A DNA stretch of 64,000 nucleotides from Hyphomicrobiales bacterium (lineage in GTDB: Bacteria > Pseudomonadota > Alphaproteobacteria > Rhizobiales > Beijerinckiaceae). The stretch lies in assembly GCA_947455025.1 (NCBI GenBank), contig CANGLU010000002.1, positions 1 through 64,000 on the forward strand. Reading direction: 5' to 3'. Position numbers and translations under genes: made by a program. Below are positions 8,232 through 17,252 of this stretch, one piece after another; positions within the stretch are counted from its first letter, which is position 1, and every line of letters begins with the position of its first letter. Below the pieces are notes generated by a model. It had not been told where the DNA came from. It saw only the letters and a list, made by a program, of their open reading frames with translations, and searched no databases.

Positions 8232-8518
8232 TGCTCGGTATGCCAAGCGAAAAAGAAAGTGAATTTAACAAAAATAGAAATCATTTAAATATTAAATTTA
8301 TAAATCACATTTTCTTTGTTTTATTTTTAAAAAGATAAAAATATAGAATATAATTTTTAAAATACTGTAGATTTGATTTAATTTATTCAAAAAATATAAT
8401 CAAATTAAATCTATTTATTACTATTAAAATAATCATAAATCATCGATATATTTTAATTTTATTCAAATATCAAAATTAATATTTGAATTTAAAATCGGTT
8501 GCCATTATTTATTAATAT
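8232..8518. other. Extremely AT-rich non-coding island
   Basis: The stretch has no plausible gene on either strand. Counting bases, 8281-8460 contains only 19 G or C in 180 (about 11 percent), against a window that is visibly balanced. It holds a perfect 10-bp inverted repeat (ATTCAAATAT at 8461-8470 with its inverse at 8479-8488). It also holds an imperfect 16-bp inverted repeat (8368-8383 with 8398-8413). It separates the divergent xsc and cold-shock genes and so must contain their promoters. Confidence 0.85.
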
Positions 8519-8554
8519 GCCGTAACGTAAGTTAATTCAGTAGAGGTGAGTCGC

Positions 8555-9160
8555 ATGGTTAAAGAAGGTTTGGGTGCTCCGATGCCGTCAGAAAATCGCC
8601 GCAGCCAGGATGGGAGTGATGTTTCGGCGAATTCGATATTGACGGCTCCGGTGTCTTTATCCGGGTCGATAAAATGGTTTGATGTAGCCAAAGGGTTTGG
8701 ATTTGTCGTTCCGGACGGCGGCGGCCCCGATATTTTATTGCATGTCACATGCCTACAACGGGACGGATTTCGGGTTGCCTATGAGGGAACACGCCTTGTT
8801 TTTGAGGCGATAGCGGGACGGCGTGGCTGGCAAGTGTTGCGCATTGTTTCGATGGACTTATCAACGGCCGTGCATCCCTCGCAATTGCCGCCGCCACGCA
8901 CCCATATCGCTGTGACACCGACGAGCCCCTTGGTTAAAGTTAAGGTCAAATGGTTCAATCGGTTGCGCGGCTTCGGATTCGCCAATGAGGGAGAAGGTTC
9001 GCCTGATATCTTCCTTCATATGGAAGTCCTCCGCCGTTATGGCTTAGCCGAAGTCCGGCCCGATCAGGAGCTGCTGGTCCGTTATGGTCCCGGGGCTAAG
9101 GGGCTTATGGCCTCGGAAATCCGTTTGGTTGATGGCGAAGGCATACCGTTTTCGCATTGA
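8555..9160 (+). CDS. Two-domain cold-shock protein
   Basis: The 201-residue protein contains two cold-shock (OB-fold) domains. The first runs from about residue 30 (LSGSIKWFDVAKGFGFVVPDGGGPDILLH) and the second from about residue 128 (VKVKWFNRLRGFGFANEGEGSPDIFLH). Both keep the RNP1-like GFGF core. A duplicated CSD protein of about 200 residues is a standard alphaproteobacterial type, believed to bind single-stranded nucleic acid as an RNA chaperone or transcription modulator. AGAGGTGA sits 5-6 bases before the chosen ATG. A GTG three codons upstream overlaps that ribosome site and was rejected. The promoter must lie in the AT-rich island. Confidence 0.9.
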   Translation: MVKEGLGAPMPSENRRSQDGSDVSANSILTAPVSLSGSIKWFDVAKGFGFVVPDGGGPDILLHVTCLQRDGFRVAYEGTRLVFEAIAGRRGWQVLRIVSMDLSTAVHPSQLPPPRTHIAVTPTSPLVKVKVKWFNRLRGFGFANEGEGSPDIFLHMEVLRRYGLAEVRPDQELLVRYGPGAKGLMASEIRLVDGEGIPFSH

Positions 9161-9192
9161 CCATTAGGGCTTCAGCCGTCAAAAATGAGGCT

Positions 9193-9675
9193 ATGAAACC
9201 TCCTTTCCGCCTGCCGTTCTATTTTGTTATGTCTTCAATCATTGCTGCCGTCTGCTTTTTAGCATGTGCAGGCCCGTCCGCACGGGCGGAAGGGCGCATC
9301 GAAACGGTCACGATTGAGGCAGCAATGGGTTCCGTGCGGTTTGATTGCGAAATCATGCGCACAGAAACCGAGCGCGAACAGGGATTAATGTTTCGTCCCT
9401 ATCTCCCTGAATTGCGCGGCATGCTTTTCGATTTTGGCGAAGAACGTCCGGTTCAAATGTGGATGAAGGATACGCTCATTCCGCTTGATATGATTTTCAT
9501 TCGGGCCGATGGAACAATTGCGCGCATCATTGCTAATGCCGAACCCTATTCAACCCGTGTATTGCCTTCGGGCGAACCTGTTCTGGCAGTTCTTGAGATC
9601 AATGCGGGATTAGCAGCGAAATATAAGATCGAAGCGGGTGCCCATGTGACACACCCGCTTTTTCTCAATCATTAA
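9193..9675 (+). CDS. DUF192 family exported protein
   Basis: The 160-residue protein has a signal peptide (FYFVMSSIIAAVCFLACAGPSARA). The DUF192 domain follows: FDCEIMRTETEREQGLMFRPYLPELRGMLFDFG, then VQMWMKDTLIPLDMIFIRADGTI and AVLEINAGLAAKYKIEAG. The family is small, secreted or periplasmic, and without an established activity. The start is the ATG at the head of the signal peptide. A TTG start overlapping the preceding stop codon would add a non-hydrophobic extension. It converges with topA, whose stop lies ten bases away, and no terminator is visible between them. Confidence 0.87.
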   Translation: MKPPFRLPFYFVMSSIIAAVCFLACAGPSARAEGRIETVTIEAAMGSVRFDCEIMRTETEREQGLMFRPYLPELRGMLFDFGEERPVQMWMKDTLIPLDMIFIRADGTIARIIANAEPYSTRVLPSGEPVLAVLEINAGLAAKYKIEAGAHVTHPLFLNH

Positions 9676-9684
9676 AAACCGAAC

Positions 9685-12393
9685 TCAGGCCTTTGCCTTG
9701 GTGGTTTTCTTTGGCGCTGCTTTTTTTGCAGCAGGCTTTTTAGCGGCAGGCTTTTTGGTCGTCGTTGCCTTTGGTGTCGTTACCGCTTTCTTTGCGGTCG
9801 CTGCCTTCTTGGCTGTTGGTTTTTTCGCCGCGGCAGGCTTTTTGGCCGTCTTCTTCGCCGGTGCCACCGCAGCCCTTGCGGTGATTAAGGCAATCGCTTC
9901 TTCAAGCGTTACCGCGTCAGGCGTTGAACCCTTGGGTAGGGTGGCGTTTACGCCGTTCCAGCTGACATAAGGGCCATAGCGACCATCCTTTGCCGTGATT
10001 TCGCCACCCTCAGGATGGGCCCCCACGACACGACCAGGGGCGGCGGCTGCGCGACCAAAGCGTGATCCGCCAGTGCCTGACTCTTTTGCAATGATTAAGT
10101 CGATGGCCCGGTTGGCACCGATTTCAAGCACATCGTCCTCGACGCCAAGATTGGCATAGGTTTTCCCATGCTGCACATAAGGGCCGTAGCGACCAATATT
10201 GGCTAAAATAGGCTCACCCGATGTCGGATGTTTAGCAACTTCACGCGGAAGCGAGAGGAGCTTGAGAGCTAATGCCAAATCAACGGAGCTTGGGCTTGTG
10301 CCCTTCGGCAATCCTTGGCGCTTAACTTTTTCGCCCTCGCCAAGTTGCACATAAGGTCCAAAGCGTCCGTCACGAAGCGTGATATCGTCGCCGGTAGCCG
10401 GATCTTTGCCCAGTACGCGTGTTCCCGGTGTGCCGCCTTCGCCGCCTTCACCGTTTTCTGAGCCCTCAGCAGGTGCCCCCAATTGCCGTGTGAAACGGCA
10501 TTCAGGATAATTCGAACATCCGATAAAGGCGCCGAATTTGCCAAGCTTCAGCGAGATACGGCCGGTACCGCAGGAAGGGCACCCACGCGGATCAGATCCA
10601 TCCGCTTTCGCAGGGAAAATATGCGAGCCCATTGTCTCATTGAGCGCATCAAGTACTTTCGTCCGCTCAAGCTCGGTCGTGCCTTCGATAGCAGCGGAGA
10701 ATTCTTTCCAGAAGGCGCGTAGCACTTCTTTCCAGCCAATCTCGGAGTTCGAAATCTTGTCGAGATCTTCTTCAAGTGCCGCTGTAAAATCATACTCGAC
10801 ATATTTGGAAAAGAAGCTTTCGAGGAAGCCCGTTACCAACATGCCTTTGTCCTCGGCATGAAGACGCTTCTTTTCAATGCGAATATATTCGCGTTCTTTC
10901 AGAACGGCCAAAGTCGACGCATAGGTTGAAGGCCGTCCAATGCCCAATTCTTCCATGCGCTTGACAAGGGAAGCTTCGGAGAAACGCGGTGGCGGTTCGG
11001 TGAAATGTTGATCGGCTTTGATCTCGCGCTTGGCAAGTTTTTCACCTTGCTTCATCGGCGGCAGACGGCGCGCATCTTCATCTTCCGCGTCGTCGTCGCG
11101 CGATTCTTGGTAGAGTTTCAAAAAGCCGTCAAAGGTTACAACCTGTCCGGTCGCTTTGAGATCAAGCTTGCGAGAGCCTGCTTCGGCCAAAATATCAACG
11201 CTCGTGCGTTCAAACTCAGCGGATTCCATTTGGCAGGCGAGCGTGCGCGTCCAAATCAATTCATAGAGTTTGGCTTGTTCGGCATCGATCAGCTTGGCGA
11301 CTTGTTTGGGATGACGGGAAATATCCGTCGGGCGGATTGCTTCATGCGCTTCTTGGGCATTCTTCTGCTTGGAAGAATATTTCCGAGGCACGCCGGGAAG
11401 GTAAACGCTACCGAATTCTTTTTCGATCATACGGCGAACGGCACCAACAGCTTCAGGCGCCATATCGATACCGTCGGTACGCATATAGGTAATCAGGCCA
11501 ACGGTTTCACCACCGATATCGACGCCTTCATAGAGACGCTGTGCGAGCTGCATCGTGCGCGCTGGAGCCAGCCCCAATTTGCGGCTGGCTTCTTGCTGCA
11601 AGGTCGACGTGGTGAAAGGCGGGTAGGGGTGGCGTTTGGCCGGTTTCGATTCAACCGATGTTACGGTGAAGGACGCTGACTCAAGATCCTTTTTAAAAGC
11701 CTCAGCTTCTTTGCCAGAGCCAATATCAAGGCGCGCTATCTTTTTGCCATTCGCCCCAACAAGGCGCGCGTCAAACTCTTGTCCCGCAGCGGTCGTGAGT
11801 TTGGCAAGCAGTGACCAATATTCGCGCGTAATGAAAGTGTCGATTTCGCGTTCACGCTCACAAACAAGTCTTAAAGCGACCGATTGAACGCGACCTGCCG
11901 AACGTGCGCCTGGCAGCTTGCGCCATAAAACGGGCGACAGGCGGAAGCCTACGAGATAATCGAGAGCGCGGCGCGCGAGATACGCATCGACCAGCGCTTG
12001 ATCCACTTGGCGCGGATGCGCCATCGCGTCGAGAACGGCGTCTTTCGTGATAGCGTTGAAGGTAACGCGTTCGACGGGCACGCCCTTTAAAGCGCGGCGA
12101 TTATTGAGTGCTTCAACAATGTGCCACGAAATGGCTTCTCCTTCGCGATCCGGATCGGTTGCGAGAATGAGGCCGTCGGAGCCTTTGACAAGGTTTACAA
12201 TGTCGGAAACGCGCTTGGAGGCCTTGCTGTCGACCTCCCAGGTCATGTCAAAATCCTTCTCAGGATCAACGGAGCCGTCCTTTGGAGGCAAATCTCGGAT
12301 ATGGCCGAACGAGGCAATCACCTCGTAGCCTTTTCCAAGATATTTGTTGATCGTCTTGGCCTTAGCGGGCGATTCGACGACGACAACCTTCAT
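9685..12393 (-). CDS. topA: DNA topoisomerase I
   Basis: The 902-residue type IA topoisomerase relaxes negative supercoils. The TOPRIM domain opens with VVVESPAKAKTINKYLG and has the metal-binding DPDREGE at residues 80-86. The catalytic tyrosine is in GLITYMRTDG (Tyr303). One four-Cys zinc element follows (residues 605-632, CPSCG with GCSNYPEC). Three Topo C-terminal repeats then appear around residues 675, 734 and 803 (each with a RxGPYV core). Residues from about 840 form a low-complexity Lys/Ala/Pro tail that would add non-specific DNA affinity. In many relatives topA lies downstream of dprA on the same strand. Here it is on the other side of pyrB and divergent from it. Confidence 0.97.
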   Translation of the reverse strand: MKVVVVESPAKAKTINKYLGKGYEVIASFGHIRDLPPKDGSVDPEKDFDMTWEVDSKASKRVSDIVNLVKGSDGLILATDPDREGEAISWHIVEALNNRRALKGVPVERVTFNAITKDAVLDAMAHPRQVDQALVDAYLARRALDYLVGFRLSPVLWRKLPGARSAGRVQSVALRLVCEREREIDTFITREYWSLLAKLTTAAGQEFDARLVGANGKKIARLDIGSGKEAEAFKKDLESASFTVTSVESKPAKRHPYPPFTTSTLQQEASRKLGLAPARTMQLAQRLYEGVDIGGETVGLITYMRTDGIDMAPEAVGAVRRMIEKEFGSVYLPGVPRKYSSKQKNAQEAHEAIRPTDISRHPKQVAKLIDAEQAKLYELIWTRTLACQMESAEFERTSVDILAEAGSRKLDLKATGQVVTFDGFLKLYQESRDDDAEDEDARRLPPMKQGEKLAKREIKADQHFTEPPPRFSEASLVKRMEELGIGRPSTYASTLAVLKEREYIRIEKKRLHAEDKGMLVTGFLESFFSKYVEYDFTAALEEDLDKISNSEIGWKEVLRAFWKEFSAAIEGTTELERTKVLDALNETMGSHIFPAKADGSDPRGCPSCGTGRISLKLGKFGAFIGCSNYPECRFTRQLGAPAEGSENGEGGEGGTPGTRVLGKDPATGDDITLRDGRFGPYVQLGEGEKVKRQGLPKGTSPSSVDLALALKLLSLPREVAKHPTSGEPILANIGRYGPYVQHGKTYANLGVEDDVLEIGANRAIDLIIAKESGTGGSRFGRAAAAPGRVVGAHPEGGEITAKDGRYGPYVSWNGVNATLPKGSTPDAVTLEEAIALITARAAVAPAKKTAKKPAAAKKPTAKKAATAKKAVTTPKATTTKKPAAKKPAAKKAAPKKTTKAKA

Positions 12394-12572
12394 GCGTAAA
12401 TTCCCTAGCGCTTTGAAAAACCTAGCAGGACTGCTCTATTGGAGGCCTCATGTCGCAAGCGAATGGCGGCGCGTCAAGGGCAAGCTTTGGTTAAATTAAT
12501 CCACACAGGCCTTTCAGGCATCGCATCGAACCGCTTGATTGCTGCCTCACTCCCCTCTATAGCCGACTTTTA

Positions 12573-13538
12573 ATGAGCAATTTGACCGCCCCGGGCCGGC
12601 TTTTTCCACACCGTCATCTTCTCGGCATCGAGGGATTGGCGCCTGATGACATTATTCAACTTCTGGATTTAGCCGATGAAGCCGTTGAGGTTTCTCGTCA
12701 AATCGAGAAGAAAAAGGCCACTTTAAGGGGCAGAACGCAGATTAATCTGTTTTTTGAAGCCTCAACGCGCACCCAAGCCTCGTTTGAACTGGCCGGAAAA
12801 CGGCTCGGTGCCGACGTCATGAACATGTCGGTTGGCTCATCCTCGATTAAAAAGGGGGAGACGCTGATTGATACGGCCATGACGCTCAATGCCATGCGAC
12901 CAGATTTAATTGTGGTCCGGCATCATTCAGCGGGTGCCGTCCAACTTTTGGCCCGAAAAGTCGATTGCTCGGTCATCAATGCTGGCGACGGTCAGCACGA
13001 ACATCCGACGCAAGCGCTGCTTGATGCGTTGACCATCAGGCGCAATAAGGGCCGTATCCGCGGCCTTGTTGTTGCCATTTGTGGTGACATTCTGCATTCG
13101 CGTGTCGCGCGCTCCAATCTTATTTTGCTCAATGCCCTTGGCGCCGATGTGCGCGTCGTCGGTCCATCGACGCTTTTGCCGACCGGCATCGAAAATATGG
13201 GTGCCAAGGTTTTTAACAATATGCGCGAAGGCCTGAAAGACGCCGATATCGTCATGATGTTGCGCCTGCAGAGAGAGCGGATGAACGGATCTTTCGTTCC
13301 ATCGGTCAAAGAATATTTCCGCTATTTTGGATTGGATTCCGAAAAGCTCGCGCTTGCCAAACCGGATGCGCTTGTGATGCATCCCGGCCCGATGAACCGG
13401 GGCGTAGAGATTGCATCTGACATTGCCGATGGCGCGCAATCGCTCATTCGCGAGCAGGTCGAAATGGGCGTTGCCGTTCGCATGGCGGTTCTTGAAGCGC
13501 TGTCCCGTCATCTCCCAAACAGTGAGGTGCGCGCATGA
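12573..13538 (+). CDS. pyrB: Aspartate carbamoyltransferase catalytic subunit
   Basis: The 321-residue protein catalyses carbamoyl phosphate plus L-aspartate to N-carbamoyl-L-aspartate, the committed step of pyrimidine synthesis. It has the carbamoyl-phosphate site STRT at residues 64-67, HPTQALLDA near 144, and [11 protein letters not shown] near 271. No regulatory pyrI gene is present. Instead the stop codon overlaps the start of a degenerate dihydroorotase, as in other bacteria where the two proteins form one large complex. The region upstream shows no obvious attenuator. Confidence 0.97.
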   Translation: MSNLTAPGRLFPHRHLLGIEGLAPDDIIQLLDLADEAVEVSRQIEKKKATLRGRTQINLFFEASTRTQASFELAGKRLGADVMNMSVGSSSIKKGETLIDTAMTLNAMRPDLIVVRHHSAGAVQLLARKVDCSVINAGDGQHEHPTQALLDALTIRRNKGRIRGLVVAICGDILHSRVARSNLILLNALGADVRVVGPSTLLPTGIENMGAKVFNNMREGLKDADIVMMLRLQRERMNGSFVPSVKEYFRYFGLDSEKLALAKPDALVMHPGPMNRGVEIASDIADGAQSLIREQVEMGVAVRMAVLEALSRHLPNSEVRA

Positions 13539-14830
13539 TGACGCCGCGTCCCGTCCTCATCATAAACGCCCATCTCGTTGATCCTCTCACAGCCACTGAG
13601 ACCAATGGTTCTTTGGCGGTCGAGAACGGCGCTATTCACGCCTGGGGACGGACGATTGACGCCTCGGCTCCGCCTGAAGGTGCGTTGGTCATTGATGGTC
13701 GTGGCCGCACCCTATCGCCGGGCTTGGTTGATTTGCGGGCCTTTGTTGGTGAACCCGGTGCCGAGCATCGCGAAACACTGTCTTCGGCTAGTCGTGCTGC
13801 AGCCGCTGGCGGTGTGACAACGGTGGTTTCCATGCCGGAAACCAATCCTCCGGTGGATGATCCGGCGGTCGTTGATTATCTCGTTCGGCGCGCGCGTGAA
13901 AAAGCCGGCATTCGGTTGCTTCCGGCGGCCGCCTTAACCAAAGGTCTCAATGGTAAAGAGATGACCGAAATCGGCCTTTTGAAAGAGGCTGGTGCCGTAT
14001 TTTTTACCGATGGCGCGCGGTCCATTGCCAATGCGCAAGTCATGCGTCGCGCGCTCACTTATGCGCGTGATTTTGGTGCCTTGATTGTCCACCATCTCGA
14101 AGACGCGACCCTTGCTGACGGTGGGGTGATGAATGAAAGCGAACTGTCAAGTCGCTTAGGTCTGCCTGGCATCCCGCGGGAAGCGGAAACGATTATGCTG
14201 GAGCGAGACATCAGCCTCGTTCGCTTAACGGGCGGCCGTTATCATGCCGCCATGATTTCATGCGCGGCATCGCTTGATATTATTGCAAGAGCAAAGGCCG
14301 AAGGCCTACCCGTGACCTGCGGTGTGTCGATTAACAATCTCACCTTGAACGAAAACGATATCAGTACCTATCGCACCTTCTTGAAATTATCGCCGCCCTT
14401 GCGCGATGAAGATGATCGCCGCGCAATGGTTGAGGGTGTTGCGTCGGGTCTGATCGATGTCATCGTATCCGATCACAATCCGCAAGATGTTGAAACCAAG
14501 CGCCAACCCTTTGCGGAATGCGCGGATGGTGCCATTGGTTTAGAAACTTTGTTATCGGCAGCCTTACGCCTGGTGCACAGCGACGACGTTGCATTGCCGC
14601 GCCTTTTACAAGCGCTGTCAACGCGGCCTGCCAATCTAATTGGATTACCGCAAGGACGCCTTTTAAAAGGCGCTCCGGCTGACCTTATTCTTTTTGATCC
14701 GGACGAGCCGTTTGTTCTTGATCCTGAAACGCTTCATTCACGCTGTAAAAATACTCCATTCGATGGCGCGCGGCTTCAGGGGCGCGTGCATATGACAATG
14801 GTTGGCGGTCACATTGTTCATGAAGCCTGA
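13535..14830 (+). CDS. pyrC: Dihydroorotase-like protein, probably non-catalytic (PyrC'/PyrX type)
   Basis: The 431-residue protein is a class I dihydroorotase homologue overlapping pyrB by four bases (ATGA). The zinc ligands are largely gone. The canonical HxH after the GLVD strand is replaced by R68-A-F70 in [13 protein letters not shown], and the usual PHH in the fifth strand reads INN. The late Asp-His (VSDHNPQD, around 313) remains. Known PyrC'-type proteins of this kind are inactive and are required to assemble dodecameric aspartate carbamoyltransferase. A separate active dihydroorotase must then exist elsewhere in the genome. Databases usually label this gene dihydroorotase. The fold and operon are certain; the lack of activity is inferred from the missing ligands. 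Confidence 0.9.
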   Translation: MMTPRPVLIINAHLVDPLTATETNGSLAVENGAIHAWGRTIDASAPPEGALVIDGRGRTLSPGLVDLRAFVGEPGAEHRETLSSASRAAAAGGVTTVVSMPETNPPVDDPAVVDYLVRRAREKAGIRLLPAAALTKGLNGKEMTEIGLLKEAGAVFFTDGARSIANAQVMRRALTYARDFGALIVHHLEDATLADGGVMNESELSSRLGLPGIPREAETIMLERDISLVRLTGGRYHAAMISCAASLDIIARAKAEGLPVTCGVSINNLTLNENDISTYRTFLKLSPPLRDEDDRRAMVEGVASGLIDVIVSDHNPQDVETKRQPFAECADGAIGLETLLSAALRLVHSDDVALPRLLQALSTRPANLIGLPQGRLLKGAPADLILFDPDEPFVLDPETLHSRCKNTPFDGARLQGRVHMTMVGGHIVHEA

Positions 14831-14851
14831 TCATTTGAAAAGGATTGGCCG

Positions 14852-15493
14852 ATGCTAGGATACGAAGCGATCATTGCCTCAGCCTTAATCGGCTATCTGC
14901 TCGGTTCGATCCCTTTTGGCGTCCTGCTAACCCGGTTTTTTGGCGCGGGTGATTTAAGGCAAATCGGTTCGGGTAATATTGGGGCGACCAATGTCCTGCG
15001 GACCGGCCGAAAAGGTCTGGCTGCTGCGACCCTTCTAGGTGACATGCTCAAGGGCACTGTTGCGGTATTGGTCGTCGCCACCTTCGTCGGATCTGATTTT
15101 ACGCTTCTTGCAGGCCTTACCGCCTTTTTTGGCCATCTTTTTCCCGTGTGGTTGCGGTTTAAAGGTGGAAAGGGTGTGGCCACCTATTTGGGCGTCACCC
15201 TTGCGCTGGTTTGGCCCGCAGCACTTGGCTTTGCCGCCCTGTGGTTGCTGACCGCTTTTATCACCCGTTACTCGTCGTTGTCTGCGCTTGTCGCCAGTCT
15301 CGTTTCGCCCCTCATTGCGTTTTATTTAGACGGCCTGCCAATCGCTGTGACCCTGTATTTTATGACAGTTGTACTTTGGTGGATGCATCGCGCCAATATT
15401 GCTCGTTTATTAAATGGAACCGAAGGCCGTATCGGATCAAAAAATGAGCGACCAAGCGGTGGGACACAAACTAACGGATCGCCAAAGGCTTGA
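14852..15493 (+). CDS. plsY: Glycerol-3-phosphate acyltransferase PlsY
   Basis: The 213-residue membrane protein transfers the acyl group of acyl-phosphate to glycerol-3-phosphate, the first step of phospholipid synthesis. It has the family's conserved loops: [14 protein letters not shown], then [17 protein letters not shown], and [20 protein letters not shown], which binds phosphate. About five membrane segments are visible. AAAAGGA precedes the ATG. It sits 21 bases after the pyrC-like gene, and its C-terminal coding region overlaps the start of dprA. Confidence 0.96.
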   Translation: MLGYEAIIASALIGYLLGSIPFGVLLTRFFGAGDLRQIGSGNIGATNVLRTGRKGLAAATLLGDMLKGTVAVLVVATFVGSDFTLLAGLTAFFGHLFPVWLRFKGGKGVATYLGVTLALVWPAALGFAALWLLTAFITRYSSLSALVASLVSPLIAFYLDGLPIAVTLYFMTVVLWWMHRANIARLLNGTEGRIGSKNERPSGGTQTNGSPKA

Positions 15494-16706
15494 TTGGCTT
15501 CGCCTGTCACGTACCGAAGGCGTTGGACCTCGAACCTTTCGTACCTTAATTAATCGATATGGTGGTGCGGGAGAAGCGCTGGACGCGCTGCCGTCACTTC
15601 TTGCCCATCAAGGCCGCATCGGCCGCGTCACGACGGTCACGGAGGCCGAAGACGAAATAGCCGTCGCCTCCCGTTATGGCGTACGGTTTATTGCGATGGG
15701 CGAACCTGATTATCCGCGCCTGTTACGAATGATCGATTCTGCGCCGCCAATGATCGGACTTCGCGGAAACGCCGCTTTGTTTGAGCGTCCAACGGTTGCG
15801 ATTGTTGGTTCCCGAAACGCATCGGGCGGCGGATTGAAAATGGCAGAAATACTGGCCGAGGGACTAGGCCGCGCCCATTGCGTCGTCATATCGGGACTCG
15901 CACGTGGCATTGATTCTCACGCGCATCGCGCGTCTTTGACCACAGGTACCGTTGCTGTGCTCGCAGGTGGACACGATAAAGTCTATCCGAGCGAAAATAT
16001 CGAATTATTGGACCTCATTTTGGAAACCGGCGCCGCCATTTCCGAAATGCCGATGGGGTGGGAGCCTCGAGGGCGCGATTTTCCGCGAAGAAACCGCGTT
16101 ATTTCCGGTCTTTCTTTGGGGGTTATTGTGGTCGAAGCCGCGTTACGATCTGGGTCGTTGATAACGGCCCGCTTTGCGACGGAGCAGGGCAGGGATGTGT
16201 TCGCTGTCCCAGGCTCGCCGCTTGATCCACGGGCTGAGGGAACCAATGATTTGATCCGGGAAGGCGCAACGCTCATCGGTTCCGTTGAACATGTAATGGC
16301 TGCTTTAGCGCCCATGTTGGGGCGCGAAGATTGGCCGCCGCAGGCTTACGAATCCGGTGACCATTCGGCTGACGAGCCCTTCTGGGACGAATTGGACCTG
16401 GATGAAAAAGGGTTTCGCGAGGTTAATAGAGCGAGATCGGCGTCGAAAAAAAATGATCCCGTTGCCTTGGAGGATGACGACAACGGGACCTTAACGGGAT
16501 ACGCAGTACAAAAGCCTAAGCAACAAATTTTACAACTGATGGGGCCATCCCCAATATCCATTGACGATTTGGTTCGTTTAACGGGCCATAGCGCGGCGAT
16601 GGTACAAACAATCTTACTCGAATTAGAATTAGAGGGCGTGATTGAGCGCGGCAGCGGCGGTCTCGTATCGGCCAGCGCTCAATCTTATTCCAATCGAATT
16701 AGTTAG
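15444..16706 (+). CDS. dprA: DNA-processing protein DprA
   Basis: The 420-residue protein belongs to the DprA/Smf family, which loads RecA onto incoming single-stranded DNA during transformation. The Rossmann-like core has [48 protein letters not shown] and [22 protein letters not shown], then [23 protein letters not shown]. The N-terminus has a short helix-hairpin-helix-like region ([22 protein letters not shown]). The C-terminus carries a winged-helix-like DML1 domain ([33 protein letters not shown]). The ATG chosen overlaps plsY by 50 bases; another ATG ten codons earlier is possible. It ends overlapping a convergent small gene. Confidence 0.94.
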   Translation: MSDQAVGHKLTDRQRLDWLRLSRTEGVGPRTFRTLINRYGGAGEALDALPSLLAHQGRIGRVTTVTEAEDEIAVASRYGVRFIAMGEPDYPRLLRMIDSAPPMIGLRGNAALFERPTVAIVGSRNASGGGLKMAEILAEGLGRAHCVVISGLARGIDSHAHRASLTTGTVAVLAGGHDKVYPSENIELLDLILETGAAISEMPMGWEPRGRDFPRRNRVISGLSLGVIVVEAALRSGSLITARFATEQGRDVFAVPGSPLDPRAEGTNDLIREGATLIGSVEHVMAALAPMLGREDWPPQAYESGDHSADEPFWDELDLDEKGFREVNRARSASKKNDPVALEDDDNGTLTGYAVQKPKQQILQLMGPSPISIDDLVRLTGHSAAMVQTILLELELEGVIERGSGGLVSASAQSYSNRIS

Positions 16707-16941
16707 GCGCTCTCAACACACCGGCATGACCTTTGGCTTCGATCCGAGCCATTTCAAGGAAATAACCAAGAAGGTCATATTGAGCGCTGCGGGCGAGAGC
16801 GGCAAGTTCGCCCGTCATTTGCGCGAGATAAAGCGCAATTTCCTCGCGCTCTGTTCCGTTTGTTAAAATTGGTGCGGAATCAATCGCTGTGATTTCGCTA
16901 TTGGATGCGTCCGATGTTTTCTTGAAGGCGATGGCAACCAT
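16699..16941 (-). CDS. Conserved small hypothetical protein, 80 aa
   Basis: The protein is not assigned to a named family. Its second half ([37 protein letters not shown]) is an amphipathic helical pair that resembles small uncharacterised proteins found widely in Hyphomicrobiales. No membrane segment, signal peptide or cofactor motif is visible. AAGG lies about 9 bases before the ATG. Its 3' end overlaps the dprA stop by eight bases in convergent orientation. The 311-base region upstream contains two inverted repeats that may be part of its promoter. Confidence 0.7.
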   Translation of the reverse strand: MVAIAFKKTSDASNSEITAIDSAPILTNGTEREEIALYLAQMTGELAALARSAQYDLLGYFLEMARIEAKGHAGVLRAPN

Positions 16942-17252
16942 GTGTTGAAACCTTTTTGGCGGGATGAATTACGATATACGCCGAACTAAACCACACGCTC
17001 TTCCGGGAAGACATTCTACAATCTATGCAGGAAATATAGAATATAAATCCCTTTAAGTTGTGTTACGACCATTTTAAAATTTGATCAAGTCGACGTACGC
17101 GACGCTAACTTCGTCGACCTGACGCAGAGTGAGATACGGTCAATTTTTAAAATTGACACGAAAAATGCTGATATTTACATGTTAAATGGAAATTTTAAGC
17201 GCTAAATCGATCGAAAATCTTCAATTATTGGATCGAGGATTGATCTTCGATT
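16942..17252. promoter_or_regulatory. 311-base non-coding region with two inverted repeats
   Basis: No gene is visible. GTCAATTTT-T-AAAATTGAC at 17139-17157 is a perfect 9-bp inverted repeat. GTCGACG at 17089-17095 is inverted at 17112-17118 with 16 bases between. The region lies after the AEC transporter stop and before the 80-residue gene, both on the minus strand. It could hold the terminator of the first and an operator for the second. Confidence 0.45.

Noticed and set aside
8232-8518. AT-rich island as an insertion sequence or replication origin
   Set aside because: There is no transposase remnant, no DnaA-box cluster that I can see and no origin-linked genes. Only base composition is unusual.
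9698-9970. Hydrophobic frame on the plus strand opposite the topA end
   Set aside because: The Phe/Ala/Val-rich product is just the complement of the Lys/Ala tail of TopA and has no start signal.
11005-11679. 224-codon plus-strand frame inside topA
   Set aside because: It is an antisense shadow of conserved TopA sequence, with no ribosome site or family resemblance.
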